55,541 bases of DNA from CAYZXT01 sp964482515. Its GTDB lineage: Bacteria; Elusimicrobiota; Elusimicrobia; FEN-1173. Made by a program: the position numbers and the translations under genes. Numbering within the stretch: the first letter of the stretch is position 1; each line of letters opens with the position of its first letter. The notes under the pieces were generated by a model, which did no database searches, was not told where the DNA came from, and saw only the letters and a program-made list of their open reading frames with translations. The stretch is taken from the NCBI GenBank assembly GCA_964482515.1, contig CAYZXT010000015.1, positions 1 to 55,541 of the forward strand. The letters are read 5' to 3'. Positions 33,605-41,296 of the stretch are shown one piece after another.

Positions 33605-34380
33605 CAGGCGTACCCCATGATCCGGTTGGCGTGGTTGGCGAAGTAATCAGACCAGAAAACATACTGCCCCAGGTCCTGGGGCGTTCCCCAACAGATGAAC
33701 TTCTCCACCTCGGTGACCAAAACTTTTTTCTTCTCCGTCAGCATGTGGTTGTAGAGCAGGCTGACGTAGCATTCCGGCAGGACGGATTTAAAATCCTTGA
33801 GCGCCTGCTCGGCGTGGCGCGTGAAGGAATCCCAGCGGTCGAAATAATAGATCCCGGCGGAGGCGAACTCCTCGTGGCGCCTCTCCGTGAAGGATTTCTT
33901 CTCCCGCAGCTCCAGCAGCTCGTTGTCCGGGTTGACGCGGCAATAGGCGTAATAGGTATCGCCGAAGGAGGCGGGATGAAAACCGCGGAAGCAGGGGATC
34001 GCGCCCTCGTACTCGCCGATTTGCTGTTTGAAATAACGGTAGTCCCAGCGGACCGAGAAATCGCAGTAGGAAATGATCAGGGGCTCATCCGCGGGGATGG
34101 CGTTCCGCAGATGGAGGACCGTGGCCACGGGGCCTTCGGGCGGCGGCGTGACTCCGAGGATGTGATGTTTCCGGGGAATTTTATTGAGGATGTCCCGGTA
34201 GGCGGGAACGTCGAGGTGCTTGCGGTCGCAGATGAAATAAAACTCGTCCGCCTCGCCGAACATGTCGCAGACGTGCTGGATCATGGGGCGGCCGTTGACG
34301 GGCAGGAAGGGTTTGGGGATTCCATAGCCCGCGTCGCGGAACCGTTTGGACTGGCCGGCCATGGGGATGACGATCTTCAT
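33604..34380 (-). CDS. Sugar-phosphate nucleotidyltransferase-like protein 2
   Basis: The 258-residue paralogue of the neighbouring gene starts IVIPMAGQSKRFRDAGY with IPKPFLPVNGRPM, again the RmlA-like nucleotide-binding loop and lysine motif. SYCDFSVRWDYRYF lies where the metal-binding Asp of the family is expected. Both copies keep the first motif. I chose the ATG at 34380. An earlier in-frame start invades the upstream TIM-barrel gene. Two consecutive nucleotidyltransferases may act on two different sugars or as a heteromeric enzyme. Confidence 0.82.
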   Translation of the reverse strand: MKIVIPMAGQSKRFRDAGYGIPKPFLPVNGRPMIQHVCDMFGEADEFYFICDRKHLDVPAYRDILNKIPRKHHILGVTPPPEGPVATVLHLRNAIPADEPLIISYCDFSVRWDYRYFKQQIGEYEGAIPCFRGFHPASFGDTYYAYCRVNPDNELLELREKKSFTERRHEEFASAGIYYFDRWDSFTRHAEQALKDFKSVLPECYVSLLYNHMLTEKKKVLVTEVEKFICWGTPQDLGQYVFWSDYFANHANRIMGYA

Positions 34381-34388
34381 GCGGCGGG

Positions 34389-35300
34389 CTAAATCCTCAC
34401 GTGCGGACGCCAATAGTTCACGGACGCCTTGAGATCGGATACCACGCGGCTTTCAAAGGGCTCCCGCTCGCGGAAGGAGAACTCGAAGAGCAACAGCGCT
34501 TCTTTCGCGCCGGAATCGTCGATGGCGCGGAGAATTTTCTCCGGGCGGATGCGGCCCTCGGCGTTCCGCTCCGGCGTGAAGGGCCAATGCCCGCCCTTGT
34601 TGGCCGAGCTCTGTTTCAAATGGATGAACGGGGATTCTTTTCCAAAGGCCCTGATCCAGGCGTAGGGATCGGTGTCGCGCTTATTCCTGGAAGACACGTC
34701 GCCATGGTCCACGTCGAGGCACATCTTCATGGGCAGCGGCATGTTCCGGCGGAACGCGTTCTGCACGCGCCGCGCCTCCGCGATGGTTTCGCCGTACTCG
34801 CGCGGGACCGACATCGGTTCCCAGGCCAAAAACTTCAGGCCGCGGCGTTTGGCGAAAGCCGCAATCGCGCGCCAGCCGTCGACCGTCTGGCGGAAAACCG
34901 CCGCACGGCGTCGGGGGTCCGCCACGTCGCGTGTTGTCATGATGCCGAAATGGCTGCAGAGCGATTCCGCGCCCAGGTCGGCGGTCAGATCCACGAAGGA
35001 CTTGAACCAATCCAGCCAATATTTCCGGATGTCGGGATCGGGATGGGACAAATGGTTGACTCGGGTGAAGGCGCCCGTCATGGTGCTGCGGATCTCCACG
35101 CCGTATTCGCGGGACAGGCGGTTGATCTTTTTGACTTGGGCGGAAAGGATTTTGGCGGGCAGGGACGGGTTCAAAAGGTCGGCGGTGAGCTGGACCACGC
35201 GCAGCCCCAGCTCCTCCCCCACGACCCGGATCCACTCCTCCGGTTCGGGGTAGCGGTTCAGCGCAAAGCCGGTGTTGATCCCCAGGGTGACGTCGGCCAC
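34389..35300 (-). CDS. Xylose-isomerase-like TIM-barrel sugar epimerase/isomerase
   Basis: The 303-residue protein has the AP-endonuclease-2/xylose-isomerase barrel pattern: LGINTGFALNRYPEPEEW at the N-terminus, SLCSHFGI, FLAWEPM with a metal-ligand Glu, CLDVDHGD, and LFEFSF near the end. The N-terminal strand resembles what I remember of the erythritol-pathway tetrulose-phosphate epimerase EryC, but I cannot verify that. Start is GTG one base after the upstream stop. Together with the RPE homologue and the dehydrogenases it points to interconversion of a ketose or its phosphate. Confidence 0.72.
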   Translation of the reverse strand: MADVTLGINTGFALNRYPEPEEWIRVVGEELGLRVVQLTADLLNPSLPAKILSAQVKKINRLSREYGVEIRSTMTGAFTRVNHLSHPDPDIRKYWLDWFKSFVDLTADLGAESLCSHFGIMTTRDVADPRRRAAVFRQTVDGWRAIAAFAKRRGLKFLAWEPMSVPREYGETIAEARRVQNAFRRNMPLPMKMCLDVDHGDVSSRNKRDTDPYAWIRAFGKESPFIHLKQSSANKGGHWPFTPERNAEGRIRPEKILRAIDDSGAKEALLLFEFSFREREPFESRVVSDLKASVNYWRPHVRI

Positions 35301-35301
35301 G

Positions 35302-36000
35302 TCAGAAGTTCCGCATCTTCAAGCCTTCGTCGATGCGGGCCCGGACCTGCTTGATCGACGTTTCCAGCGACTGGTTCTTCTTGAAGAGCCCCGAGGAACC
35401 GCCGATCAGGATGTCCGCGCCGGCCGCCACCATCTTGGCGATGTTTTCATCGTTGACGTTGCCGTCCACCGCGATCTGGATGGGAAGTTTCTTCTCAATA
35501 AGTTGCCGCTTGAGGCGCTCCACCTTCAGGATGGTCTGCGGCACCAGCTTCTGCCCGATGAAACCGGGGTTGACCGTCATGATCATGACCACGTCTATAT
35601 CCTCGATCACGTAATCCAACGATTCCAAATTGGTCGCGGGGCAAAGCACCACGCCCACTTTGCAGCCCATGCCACGCAGGGTCATGATGTCACGGTGCAG
35701 GTTGCGGCAGGCCTCGTAGTGGATTGAGAAGATGTCGCCCGGCGGGACCTTGAAGCGCGAGAACATGCGGGCCGGCTCCTCCACCATGAGATGGAAGAAG
35801 CCGGGCAGCTTGGTGTTGCGCTGGATGCTCTCGATGAGCGTGCTGCCCATGCAGTAGTCGGGCGCGAAGAAACCGTCCATCACGTCGTAGTGGATATAAT
35901 CGACGCCGTTCTCTTCCAAGATCTTAAGGTCGCGGCCGGCGTTCATCCAGTCGACGCAGATGATGGAAGCGGCTATTTTGACCTTGTCGTTTTCGCTCAT
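35302..36000 (-). CDS. Ribulose-phosphate 3-epimerase-like protein
   Basis: The 232-residue TIM barrel has the RPE signatures: AASIICVDW near the N-terminus, HYDVMDGFFAP with the catalytic Asp, FHLMVEEP, MTVNPGFIGQK and VDGNVNDENI with the second Asp. ADILIGGSSGLF forms the phosphate site. It interconverts ribulose 5-phosphate and xylulose 5-phosphate in most bacteria. Here it lies between a zinc dehydrogenase (ATGA overlap) and the TIM-barrel isomerase, so a dedicated pentulose- or hexulose-phosphate pathway for polysaccharide synthesis is more likely than housekeeping. The frame stays open far upstream over the dehydrogenase gene. Confidence 0.85.
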   Translation of the reverse strand: MSENDKVKIAASIICVDWMNAGRDLKILEENGVDYIHYDVMDGFFAPDYCMGSTLIESIQRNTKLPGFFHLMVEEPARMFSRFKVPPGDIFSIHYEACRNLHRDIMTLRGMGCKVGVVLCPATNLESLDYVIEDIDVVMIMTVNPGFIGQKLVPQTILKVERLKRQLIEKKLPIQIAVDGNVNDENIAKMVAAGADILIGGSSGLFKKNQSLETSIKQVRARIDEGLKMRNF

Positions 36001-37070
36001 GGGACGACGACCGCCTTCATGCCTTGCTGGCTTTTGACCGTGTCGAAAGCGCGAACGATATCCGTGAGGGGGAACCTGTGCGAGATGAGTTTTTTTATGT
36101 TCACTTTTCCTTCCGCGATGAGTTTCATGGCCGCGGCGTGCTGCCGCGGCGTGGAGCCGTGGGAACCGGTCAGGCTGGCTTCCTTGTAATGCAAGATGTT
36201 GGAGGACGCGCGGATGGGCGCCGCGTTCATGGCGAGCCCGCCGAAGAAGTTGACCACGCCGCGCTTCGCCAGCAGGGCCACGGCCTGCTCCTGGGCTTCC
36301 GCGCTGGAACAAGCCACGAAGATGACGTCCACGCCCTGTCCTTTGGTTTTCTCCATCACGACCGACGATAGGTCCGCGTTCGCGGACGCGATGAGGACGT
36401 CCGGTTTCCAGCTTTTCACGACTTCCAGCCTCGCCTCGGAGCGGTCCGCCAGCGCCGTCCAGCGGGCGCCGAAATGTTTCGCCAATGACAGCAGCATGGT
36501 CCCGACGGGTCCTCCGCCGATGATCAGGACGCTTTTTCCCTCCGACATGCCGGCGCGCTCCATTCCGTTGATGCAACAGCCCAAGGGCTCGGCCAAAGCG
36601 GCCTCCTCGTAAGAAACGTTGTCCGGCACGCGGACCAACGGGCCGCCGGAGACGACCAGCGGCTCCAATAGACAATACTCGGCGAAACCTCCCGCGAACT
36701 GATAGCCCATGGCGAGGTTGACGTCGCAGCAATTCCCCTGGCCGCTTTTGCACCAGGCGCATTCCCCGCAAGGCACGTCCGCGCCGAGGGCGACGCGGTC
36801 GCCGGCCTTCCAGCCGGACACGCCGGAGCCGGCCTCGACGATGTCGCCGGAAATCTCGTGGCCCGTCACCGCGGGATATTTCACCCGCGGGTTTCCGCTC
36901 TCGTAAATCCTCAGGTCGGACCCGCAAACGCCGCAGGCCCGGACGCGGATCAAAATCGTTCCCGGCTTCACCGCCGGCCGCGGAACGTCTTCCACGGATA
37001 TTTTCGATCGGCCGCGGAGGACCGCCGCGCGCATCGTGGTCCCGACCGCCGCTCCGCCCGCCGCGCTCAC
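35997..37070 (-). CDS. Zinc-dependent alcohol dehydrogenase-like enzyme 2 (MDR)
   Basis: The protein has catalytic zinc ligands in RACGVCGSD and TGHEISG. Its structural zinc loop CGECAWCKSGQGNCC has the usual four Cys, and VLIIGGGPVGTM is the NAD-binding motif. The nearest well-known relatives are sorbitol/xylitol dehydrogenases and threonine-dehydrogenase-like enzymes, with polyol or keto-sugar substrates. I used GTG 37070, which overlaps the stop of the upstream membrane gene as GTGA (357 residues). An internal ATG at 37034 is the alternative and would shorten it by 12 residues. With the RPE homologue it forms a pair that could reduce a pentulose phosphate. Confidence 0.84.
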   Translation of the reverse strand: MSAAGGAAVGTTMRAAVLRGRSKISVEDVPRPAVKPGTILIRVRACGVCGSDLRIYESGNPRVKYPAVTGHEISGDIVEAGSGVSGWKAGDRVALGADVPCGECAWCKSGQGNCCDVNLAMGYQFAGGFAEYCLLEPLVVSGGPLVRVPDNVSYEEAALAEPLGCCINGMERAGMSEGKSVLIIGGGPVGTMLLSLAKHFGARWTALADRSEARLEVVKSWKPDVLIASANADLSSVVMEKTKGQGVDVIFVACSSAEAQEQAVALLAKRGVVNFFGGLAMNAAPIRASSNILHYKEASLTGSHGSTPRQHAAAMKLIAEGKVNIKKLISHRFPLTDIVRAFDTVKSQQGMKAVVVP

Positions 37071-38974
37071 GAGCCCGCCCCCGCCTCATAAAGCGGATAC
37101 TCGCGCACGCCCGGAACCGGCCGCGCGGGGACCGAGGGCGCCGGAGCGTCGACGTCGGTCTGGATCCACTTCACCCGGAATTTCTTCATCGCCGAAGCGA
37201 CGTCCAAGCCGGAATAAAGAACGTTCAACCGTTTCTGGTACGCGGCGAGTTCGTCGCCCTCCATGGTCTTATGATGGAACGCCAGCCAGTATCCCATCCC
37301 CTTTGAATAAACCGGGTGCGTGAAACGGAAATCAGGGTCGACGTATATATTCGCGTTCCACGGCGCGGGCGACATGAAATCGACGAAACTGTCCCTGTCC
37401 CAGCCGTAGATTCGGGCGTAAAGCGCGAACCGCTCCAGAATATTTTCGGTGAGTTCAAAATTATTGAACACGTTCGACCAAAGCGTCGACTGGGGCGTCA
37501 GGGCCGGCACCATCAAGTTGACGGGCAACGAATCCGAAACTACCACGTCTCCCGGCGCGGCGGCGGATGTAAGTTCGGCCAGCCGCTGATCCATGTAGAT
37601 CATCTCCGGCGCCACCGTGTACATATGGTTGCGCCAGTCCTTGACGGAAGAAGCCACTGCGTGGACGGAAATCAGCAGCGCCGCCGGAACCAGATAAACG
37701 CCGGCGTGCTCGATCACCCAAAAGCGCAGCCGCTGTGACAACCGCGCGAGCCTCTGCGAATCCATGCCGCCGTGGAAGAACAGTTTGGGCGGGTTGTTGA
37801 CGTAGTGGATCAGCGGGATCAAATAAAGGAAATGGAAGAAGAAGGACGCGATGCGGATGGAGAAAAGGTGGGGCTGAAGGAATTTCCCGAAGATCATGTG
37901 CAGGTTCAGGATCAGGAGTTCCAGGACCAGGACGATGATCACCGGCGCGAAGCGGTAGAACAGTTCATAGACGTCGAAGGCGAAGACCTTCACCACGAGG
38001 AACGCCGCGGCCAGCGGCAGGACGAAATAGAGGAGCAGCGTCTTGGGGTCGATCAAAACCCCGCTCATGCGCGTCGCCAGCCCCATCTTCTCCATGATCT
38101 GCCGGCCGACTTCATCGCCCTGCAGGACGTTCAGCAAAACGGGCAGCGCCATCAAGGCCAGGATCGCGGCCTGCGGGATTATTCGCTTGAGGAGCGACAG
38201 CGGCTTGATCCCACGGTCCGCCAGCCATTGGGAGTAGGCGAGATAGAGGATCCAGAACATGCCGCCGGTGATGAAATTGAAAAGGTAGACGTAGAGGTTC
38301 AGTCCCCAGAGAACGCTCAGCGTCACGCTGCGTCCCAAAGACGGTTTCCGGTCCTTCACCGTCAGATAGAAACACAGCATGAAAAAGAAGAACGTGAAAG
38401 ACGGGGAAGGCGTGCGGGTCATCTCCGGCGGCGTCAGGCTGGCGGCGGCCACCAGCGTGTCCCATCCGGGAGAACGGAAAAAAGCGCCAAGCCATCCCGG
38501 ATAGGAGAAGTTATTGAAGGTCATCACGCCCGCGAAGGAGAAAAAGAGGATCCATTTGCGGTGCGTCAGGAACTGCAGGTAGGCCAGGTAGAGGAGGAAG
38601 AACGACCCCAGCGGAAACAGGACGTGCATCACCAGGAAAAAAGCCGTGGGCGACCCGAAGCAAATGACCTTATATATCAGGGACTGGACCCAGAGCGTGA
38701 GGTGCGGAAAATTGGTGAACTTACGGAAGGAGGGCTCCGCGTAGGGCCGCGCGGGAAAGGGGTTCGAGACGGAGGCGCGGTTGGCGAAGGGAAGATAGCA
38801 GGCGACCTCCTCCCACTGCAGGGTCGACGTGTTCACGACGCCGTGGAGCTTCGGCCAGGGCGAGGAAAAGATCAGGGCCGACCGCAACCCCAGGAGGAAA
38901 ACGATGGCCAGCGCCCCCAACGCGAGCGGCTTCCAATGGTCCTTCCAAAACCCGGAACGCGCCGGGGAAATCAC
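37067..38974 (-). CDS. Large multi-span membrane protein, GT-C-like (635 aa)
   Basis: The protein has about 11-12 membrane spans. A first outward loop holds WPKLHGVVNTSTLQWEEVACY with a Glu-Glu pair, and a soluble C-terminal region of about 180 residues has PGDVVVSDSLPVNLMVPAL and ending DVDAPAPSVPARP. This is the general plan of GT-C glycosyltransferases that use polyprenyl donors. GTG 38974 overlaps the GDPD-like stop as GTGA, with GGAG eight bases upstream. The longer open frame starting at 39163 covers the GDPD gene and was not used. It shares the tail layout with the protein at 28857-30995. Confidence 0.63.
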   Translation of the reverse strand: MISPARSGFWKDHWKPLALGALAIVFLLGLRSALIFSSPWPKLHGVVNTSTLQWEEVACYLPFANRASVSNPFPARPYAEPSFRKFTNFPHLTLWVQSLIYKVICFGSPTAFFLVMHVLFPLGSFFLLYLAYLQFLTHRKWILFFSFAGVMTFNNFSYPGWLGAFFRSPGWDTLVAAASLTPPEMTRTPSPSFTFFFFMLCFYLTVKDRKPSLGRSVTLSVLWGLNLYVYLFNFITGGMFWILYLAYSQWLADRGIKPLSLLKRIIPQAAILALMALPVLLNVLQGDEVGRQIMEKMGLATRMSGVLIDPKTLLLYFVLPLAAAFLVVKVFAFDVYELFYRFAPVIIVLVLELLILNLHMIFGKFLQPHLFSIRIASFFFHFLYLIPLIHYVNNPPKLFFHGGMDSQRLARLSQRLRFWVIEHAGVYLVPAALLISVHAVASSVKDWRNHMYTVAPEMIYMDQRLAELTSAAAPGDVVVSDSLPVNLMVPALTPQSTLWSNVFNNFELTENILERFALYARIYGWDRDSFVDFMSPAPWNANIYVDPDFRFTHPVYSKGMGYWLAFHHKTMEGDELAAYQKRLNVLYSGLDVASAMKKFRVKWIQTDVDAPAPSVPARPVPGVREYPLYEAGAGS

Positions 38975-39555
38975 TTCCAGAGCTCCGGAGCTTTCGTGCA
39001 GACCGCGTCGGAAATCAATCCCAACCCCTTGAACCGGCGAATGGCGGAAAGCGGATATCCCGGCAACTCCGGCGACACCAGGCACACGCGGAAGTGGGCG
39101 GCCAATTTTCGGATCATAGACACGGGCGCGGGCCGCCCGGAAAAACAATCCACCCACACCCAATCCACCCTGTTCTTAAAACGCAAAGCGGCCTCCACGG
39201 GCTCAAACTCGGAGGCGCGCACGGCGAAATAGGGGAGGTTCCCCTTCACGGCCAGCCGGACCGTCGTGGGTACAGTGGTGTCGAGAAAAAAGTAGTTGTT
39301 CACTTGGAAGCGTTTCAGGGTCTTGAGGATTTCTTCTTCGAGGCCGTCTTCCTTGGTGTTGAGGACCAGGGGGCCCTGCTGTCCGCGGCGGGAGAAAGAT
39401 TGAACGAAGCGGTCAAAGGGCTCGCCGTTCTTGTGAGGATCGTGGGAAAGGATCAATCGCCCGTTCCGCGAACGGATGTCGATTTCCGCGCCCCAGCTTC
39501 TGTCCAACAGGGCGAGGTCCGCGAGGCGATTGGTCCGATGTCGGATGATTTGCAT
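38971..39555 (-). CDS. GDPD-like phosphodiesterase-related protein (short)
   Basis: The 194-residue protein resembles the glycerophosphodiester phosphodiesterase barrel. It has IIRHRTN in place of the usual HRG, then GAEIDIRSRNGRLILSHDPH with the Glu-x-Asp and His-Asp residues that bind metal. The stretch normally containing PENT is missing and the protein is shorter than the 240-300 residues usual in the family, so it may have lost activity or have a special substrate. I chose ATG 39555. A TTG two codons upstream exists. It is the first gene after the tRNA-Lys and probably heads the long polysaccharide operon. Confidence 0.65.
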   Translation of the reverse strand: MQIIRHRTNRLADLALLDRSWGAEIDIRSRNGRLILSHDPHKNGEPFDRFVQSFSRRGQQGPLVLNTKEDGLEEEILKTLKRFQVNNYFFLDTTVPTTVRLAVKGNLPYFAVRASEFEPVEAALRFKNRVDWVWVDCFSGRPAPVSMIRKLAAHFRVCLVSPELPGYPLSAIRRFKGLGLISDAVCTKAPELWK

Positions 39556-39562
39556 CGCCAAA

Positions 39563-39568
39563 AGTATA
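39563..39568 (-). promoter_or_regulatory. Candidate -10 element before the GDPD-like gene
   Basis: The minus strand has TATACT here, differing from TATAAT in one base, in an AT-rich pocket of otherwise GC-rich sequence. It ends seven bases before the ATG, so a transcript started from it would be almost leaderless. The -35 region is weak (TTTTTC or TTTTCG at about 17-18 bases). This is a tentative call. A nearby TTGACG (39582-39577) has no suitable -10 at normal spacing. Confidence 0.3.
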
Positions 39569-39597
39569 TTAAATTACGTCAACCGCGAAAAATATTC

Positions 39598-39654
39598 CTA
39601 TTGCGGCTGTTTCCGGTCCGCCCGGGAACACGCTCATCGCCGTCCGCGCAATAG
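39598..39654 (-). other. Inverted-repeat hairpin between tRNA-Lys and the operon head
   Basis: Perfect 8-base outer arms, CTATTGCG and CGCAATAG, enclose a second imperfect hairpin, TGTTTCCGG and CCGGGAACA with one mismatch around a 5-base loop. The 57-base element lies in the 148-base non-coding stretch 39556-39703 upstream of the GDPD-like gene. It has no following T-run, so it is not a simple terminator. It may be an RNA leader structure, a protein-binding site or a remnant of a repeat. I see no other feature in this gap apart from a run of eight Ts right after the tRNA. Confidence 0.4.
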
Positions 39655-39703
39655 TTCAGGGGGCAGTGACTGCGGAAGTAACAATTACGGAAGGTTAAAA
39701 AAA

Positions 39704-39775
39704 TGGGTCCGGAGGGATTTGAACCCTCGACCCCTCGCTTAAAAGGCGAATGCTCTACCCCTGAGCTACGGACCC
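39704..39775 (-). tRNA. tRNA-Lys(UUU)
   Basis: A full cloverleaf is readable on the minus strand. The acceptor arm GGGTCCG pairs with CGGACCC, the D-arm is GCTC with GAGC, and the anticodon stem-loop is TTCGC-CTTTTAA-GCGAG, giving anticodon TTT. The T-arm is GAGGG-TTCAAAT-CCCTC, with discriminator A at 39704. The CCA end is not encoded. A run of Ts follows immediately. The anticodon reads AAA/AAG, so this is a lysine tRNA. Confidence 0.95.
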
Positions 39776-39999
39776 GAAAACGGCTGGCTGAAGAAAAGTA
39801 GGATGTCTCGGTTATCTGGAAAGGCCTACAGGATACAAAAAAACAAGCCGTTGGGAAATGAGCTCAGGCCTGCGTCTGGATCAGCCGGTGGGTCAGCGCG
39901 TCCCTCGCGATGTCGGCCGCGGGCACGGCCAGCGCCACGCCGCACACCCCAGCGGACTATCCCGCTCCGTTGTGCTTGCTTATTGAACTCCAGCGTCGA
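39776..39999 (-). other. Non-coding stretch between MscS gene and tRNA-Lys, with possible gene remnant
   Basis: These 224 bases hold no convincing gene. On the minus strand a stretch open from 39956 to a TGA at 39864-39866 reads like real coding sequence (residues ADIARDALTHRLIQTQA at its end) but has a stop directly upstream and no start or ribosome binding site. It may be the decayed C-terminus of a lost gene. Nearer the tRNA the sequence turns AT-rich (T-run and GATAAC-like box), where a tRNA promoter could lie, but no box pair is convincing. Confidence 0.3.
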
Positions 40000-41106
40000 T
40001 CATGCGCCGCGACCCGCCGTGCTCTCGATCGAAGTGGACGGCGTTCCGGAAGGAAAACCCTGAACGTGGAGGGTCTGGGTCGGGAAAGCGAACTCAATCC
40101 CCCTCTTATCGAATTCACCCTTGATGGCGAAATTGATGGCCTGTTGCACGTCCATGTATTTGTTGTAGTCCGCGCTGAGAACGTAATAGACGACTTCAAA
40201 AATCAGGCTGAAATCCCCATAGGAATAGAAATGCGCCCGGTCGAACCGCGTGTCCGGCGTGCCTTCGATTATTTTTTTGATGAGGCCGGGGACTTCTTTC
40301 AACACATCCAGCGGCGTGCCGTAAACCACGCCCAACTTGAAGACGACCCGGCGAAGGTCCATCACCTTATAATTGCGGATCCTTGAGTCCGTGAGGTCTT
40401 TATTGGAGAAAACCAAAAGCTCCCCGCCCAAACTACGGAGGCGCGTGGACTTGATACCGATGTGCTCCACGCTGCCCAGGAAATCACCCACGATGATGAA
40501 ATCCCCGATCACGAAGGGACGGTCGAACATGATGACGAAATAAGCGAAGAGGTCGCCCAACACAGCGGAACTCGCCAGCGCCACAGCCACGCCGCCGATG
40601 CCCAGACCGGCCATGATGGCCGAAATCTTGAAACCCAGGTTATCAAGAAGGAACATGCAGCCGATCACCCAAATGGCCGCGGTCAGAGCCGGCATCAGCA
40701 TCTGAAAACGGCTGTTCACAAGCGCCGCGTCCGGCCGCCTCTTCACGTAGACGTTGAACAGGACGAACTGGATGAGGCTCCGCAGGAACAGTATTCCCAC
40801 CACGGTGACCAGCACCGAGGACAAAGACGACAGGCCTTTTTGAATGCCGGGATTCAGATGGAGCCCGTTCAAACCCAAGTAGATGAGGCCGAAATATACC
40901 AGGGGCACCAGATATTTCTCAACGGCGGAAAGGATGTAATCGTCGAAACCGCTCTTCGTGGCGGCGGACCACTTCTTTAGGCGGTTCAAGACGACGATCT
41001 TTATGATCCAGACGATGAGTATCCCGGCGGCGACCGTGCCGACCGCCTGGGCATAGTCCAGGACGGTGTTTCCCATGAACGACTGCTTCAGGAATCCATT
41101 AAGCAT
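40000..41106 (-). CDS. MscS-family mechanosensitive channel
   Basis: The 368-residue protein has four hydrophobic segments, of which the last, ISAIMAGLGIGGVAVALASSAVL at about residues 163-185, is the Gly/Ala-rich pore helix. The MscS beta domain, with RPFVIGDFIIVGDFLGSVEHIG, and a cytoplasmic alpha/beta vestibule follow. It releases solutes on hypo-osmotic shock. Its ATG at 41106 has no ribosome binding site. A 28-codon upstream reading frame with a strong one ends seven bases inside the gene, so translation is probably coupled. Confidence 0.9.
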   Translation of the reverse strand: MLNGFLKQSFMGNTVLDYAQAVGTVAAGILIVWIIKIVVLNRLKKWSAATKSGFDDYILSAVEKYLVPLVYFGLIYLGLNGLHLNPGIQKGLSSLSSVLVTVVGILFLRSLIQFVLFNVYVKRRPDAALVNSRFQMLMPALTAAIWVIGCMFLLDNLGFKISAIMAGLGIGGVAVALASSAVLGDLFAYFVIMFDRPFVIGDFIIVGDFLGSVEHIGIKSTRLRSLGGELLVFSNKDLTDSRIRNYKVMDLRRVVFKLGVVYGTPLDVLKEVPGLIKKIIEGTPDTRFDRAHFYSYGDFSLIFEVVYYVLSADYNKYMDVQQAINFAIKGEFDKRGIEFAFPTQTLHVQGFPSGTPSTSIESTAGRGA

Positions 41107-41185
41107 GAAGGATTCGTTTGCGCGGCGCTATGCGTCCATCCTGGCATGAACGCAGGATGTGACTTTTGAATTTCGTTCGGGGCAT
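41099..41185 (-). CDS. Short upstream reading frame overlapping the MscS start (28 aa)
   Basis: On the minus strand GGAAAGGAG (41200-41192) is an ideal ribosome binding site six bases before ATG 41185. The 28-codon frame is rich in Arg/Lys (MPRTKFKSHI at its start, PRKRILHA at its end) and stops at TAA 41101-41099, inside the first codons of mscS. The peptide has no recognised family. Its likely role is to deliver ribosomes to the mscS start, or to sense conditions during its own translation. The 190-base gap 41107-41296 otherwise shows only a weak promoter-like TATAGG near 41206-41211. Confidence 0.5.
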   Translation of the reverse strand: MPRTKFKSHILRSCQDGRIAPRKRILHA

Positions 41186-41296
41186 GAACGGCTCCTTTCC
41201 CAATACCTATATGTTAGTAAGAAAAATGTCTTGGAGGGAAGGCTCCAACCACGCATGGCGGAAAGCCGGCGATAGGATCGGCAGAATTTCAGAAAC

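Noticed and set aside
35302..37089. A 595-residue fusion of RPE with an upstream domain
   Set aside because: The N-terminal part reads as Arg/Gly-rich shadow of the zinc dehydrogenase gene. The RPE domain starts at the ATG overlapping that gene's stop.
39577..39582. TTGACG as a -35 box for the GDPD-like gene
   Set aside because: It is only about 20 bases before the ATG and no -10 element occurs at 16-18 bases downstream.
39696..39703. T-run after tRNA-Lys as an intrinsic terminator
   Set aside because: There is no hairpin directly before it other than the tRNA itself, so I do not call a terminator.
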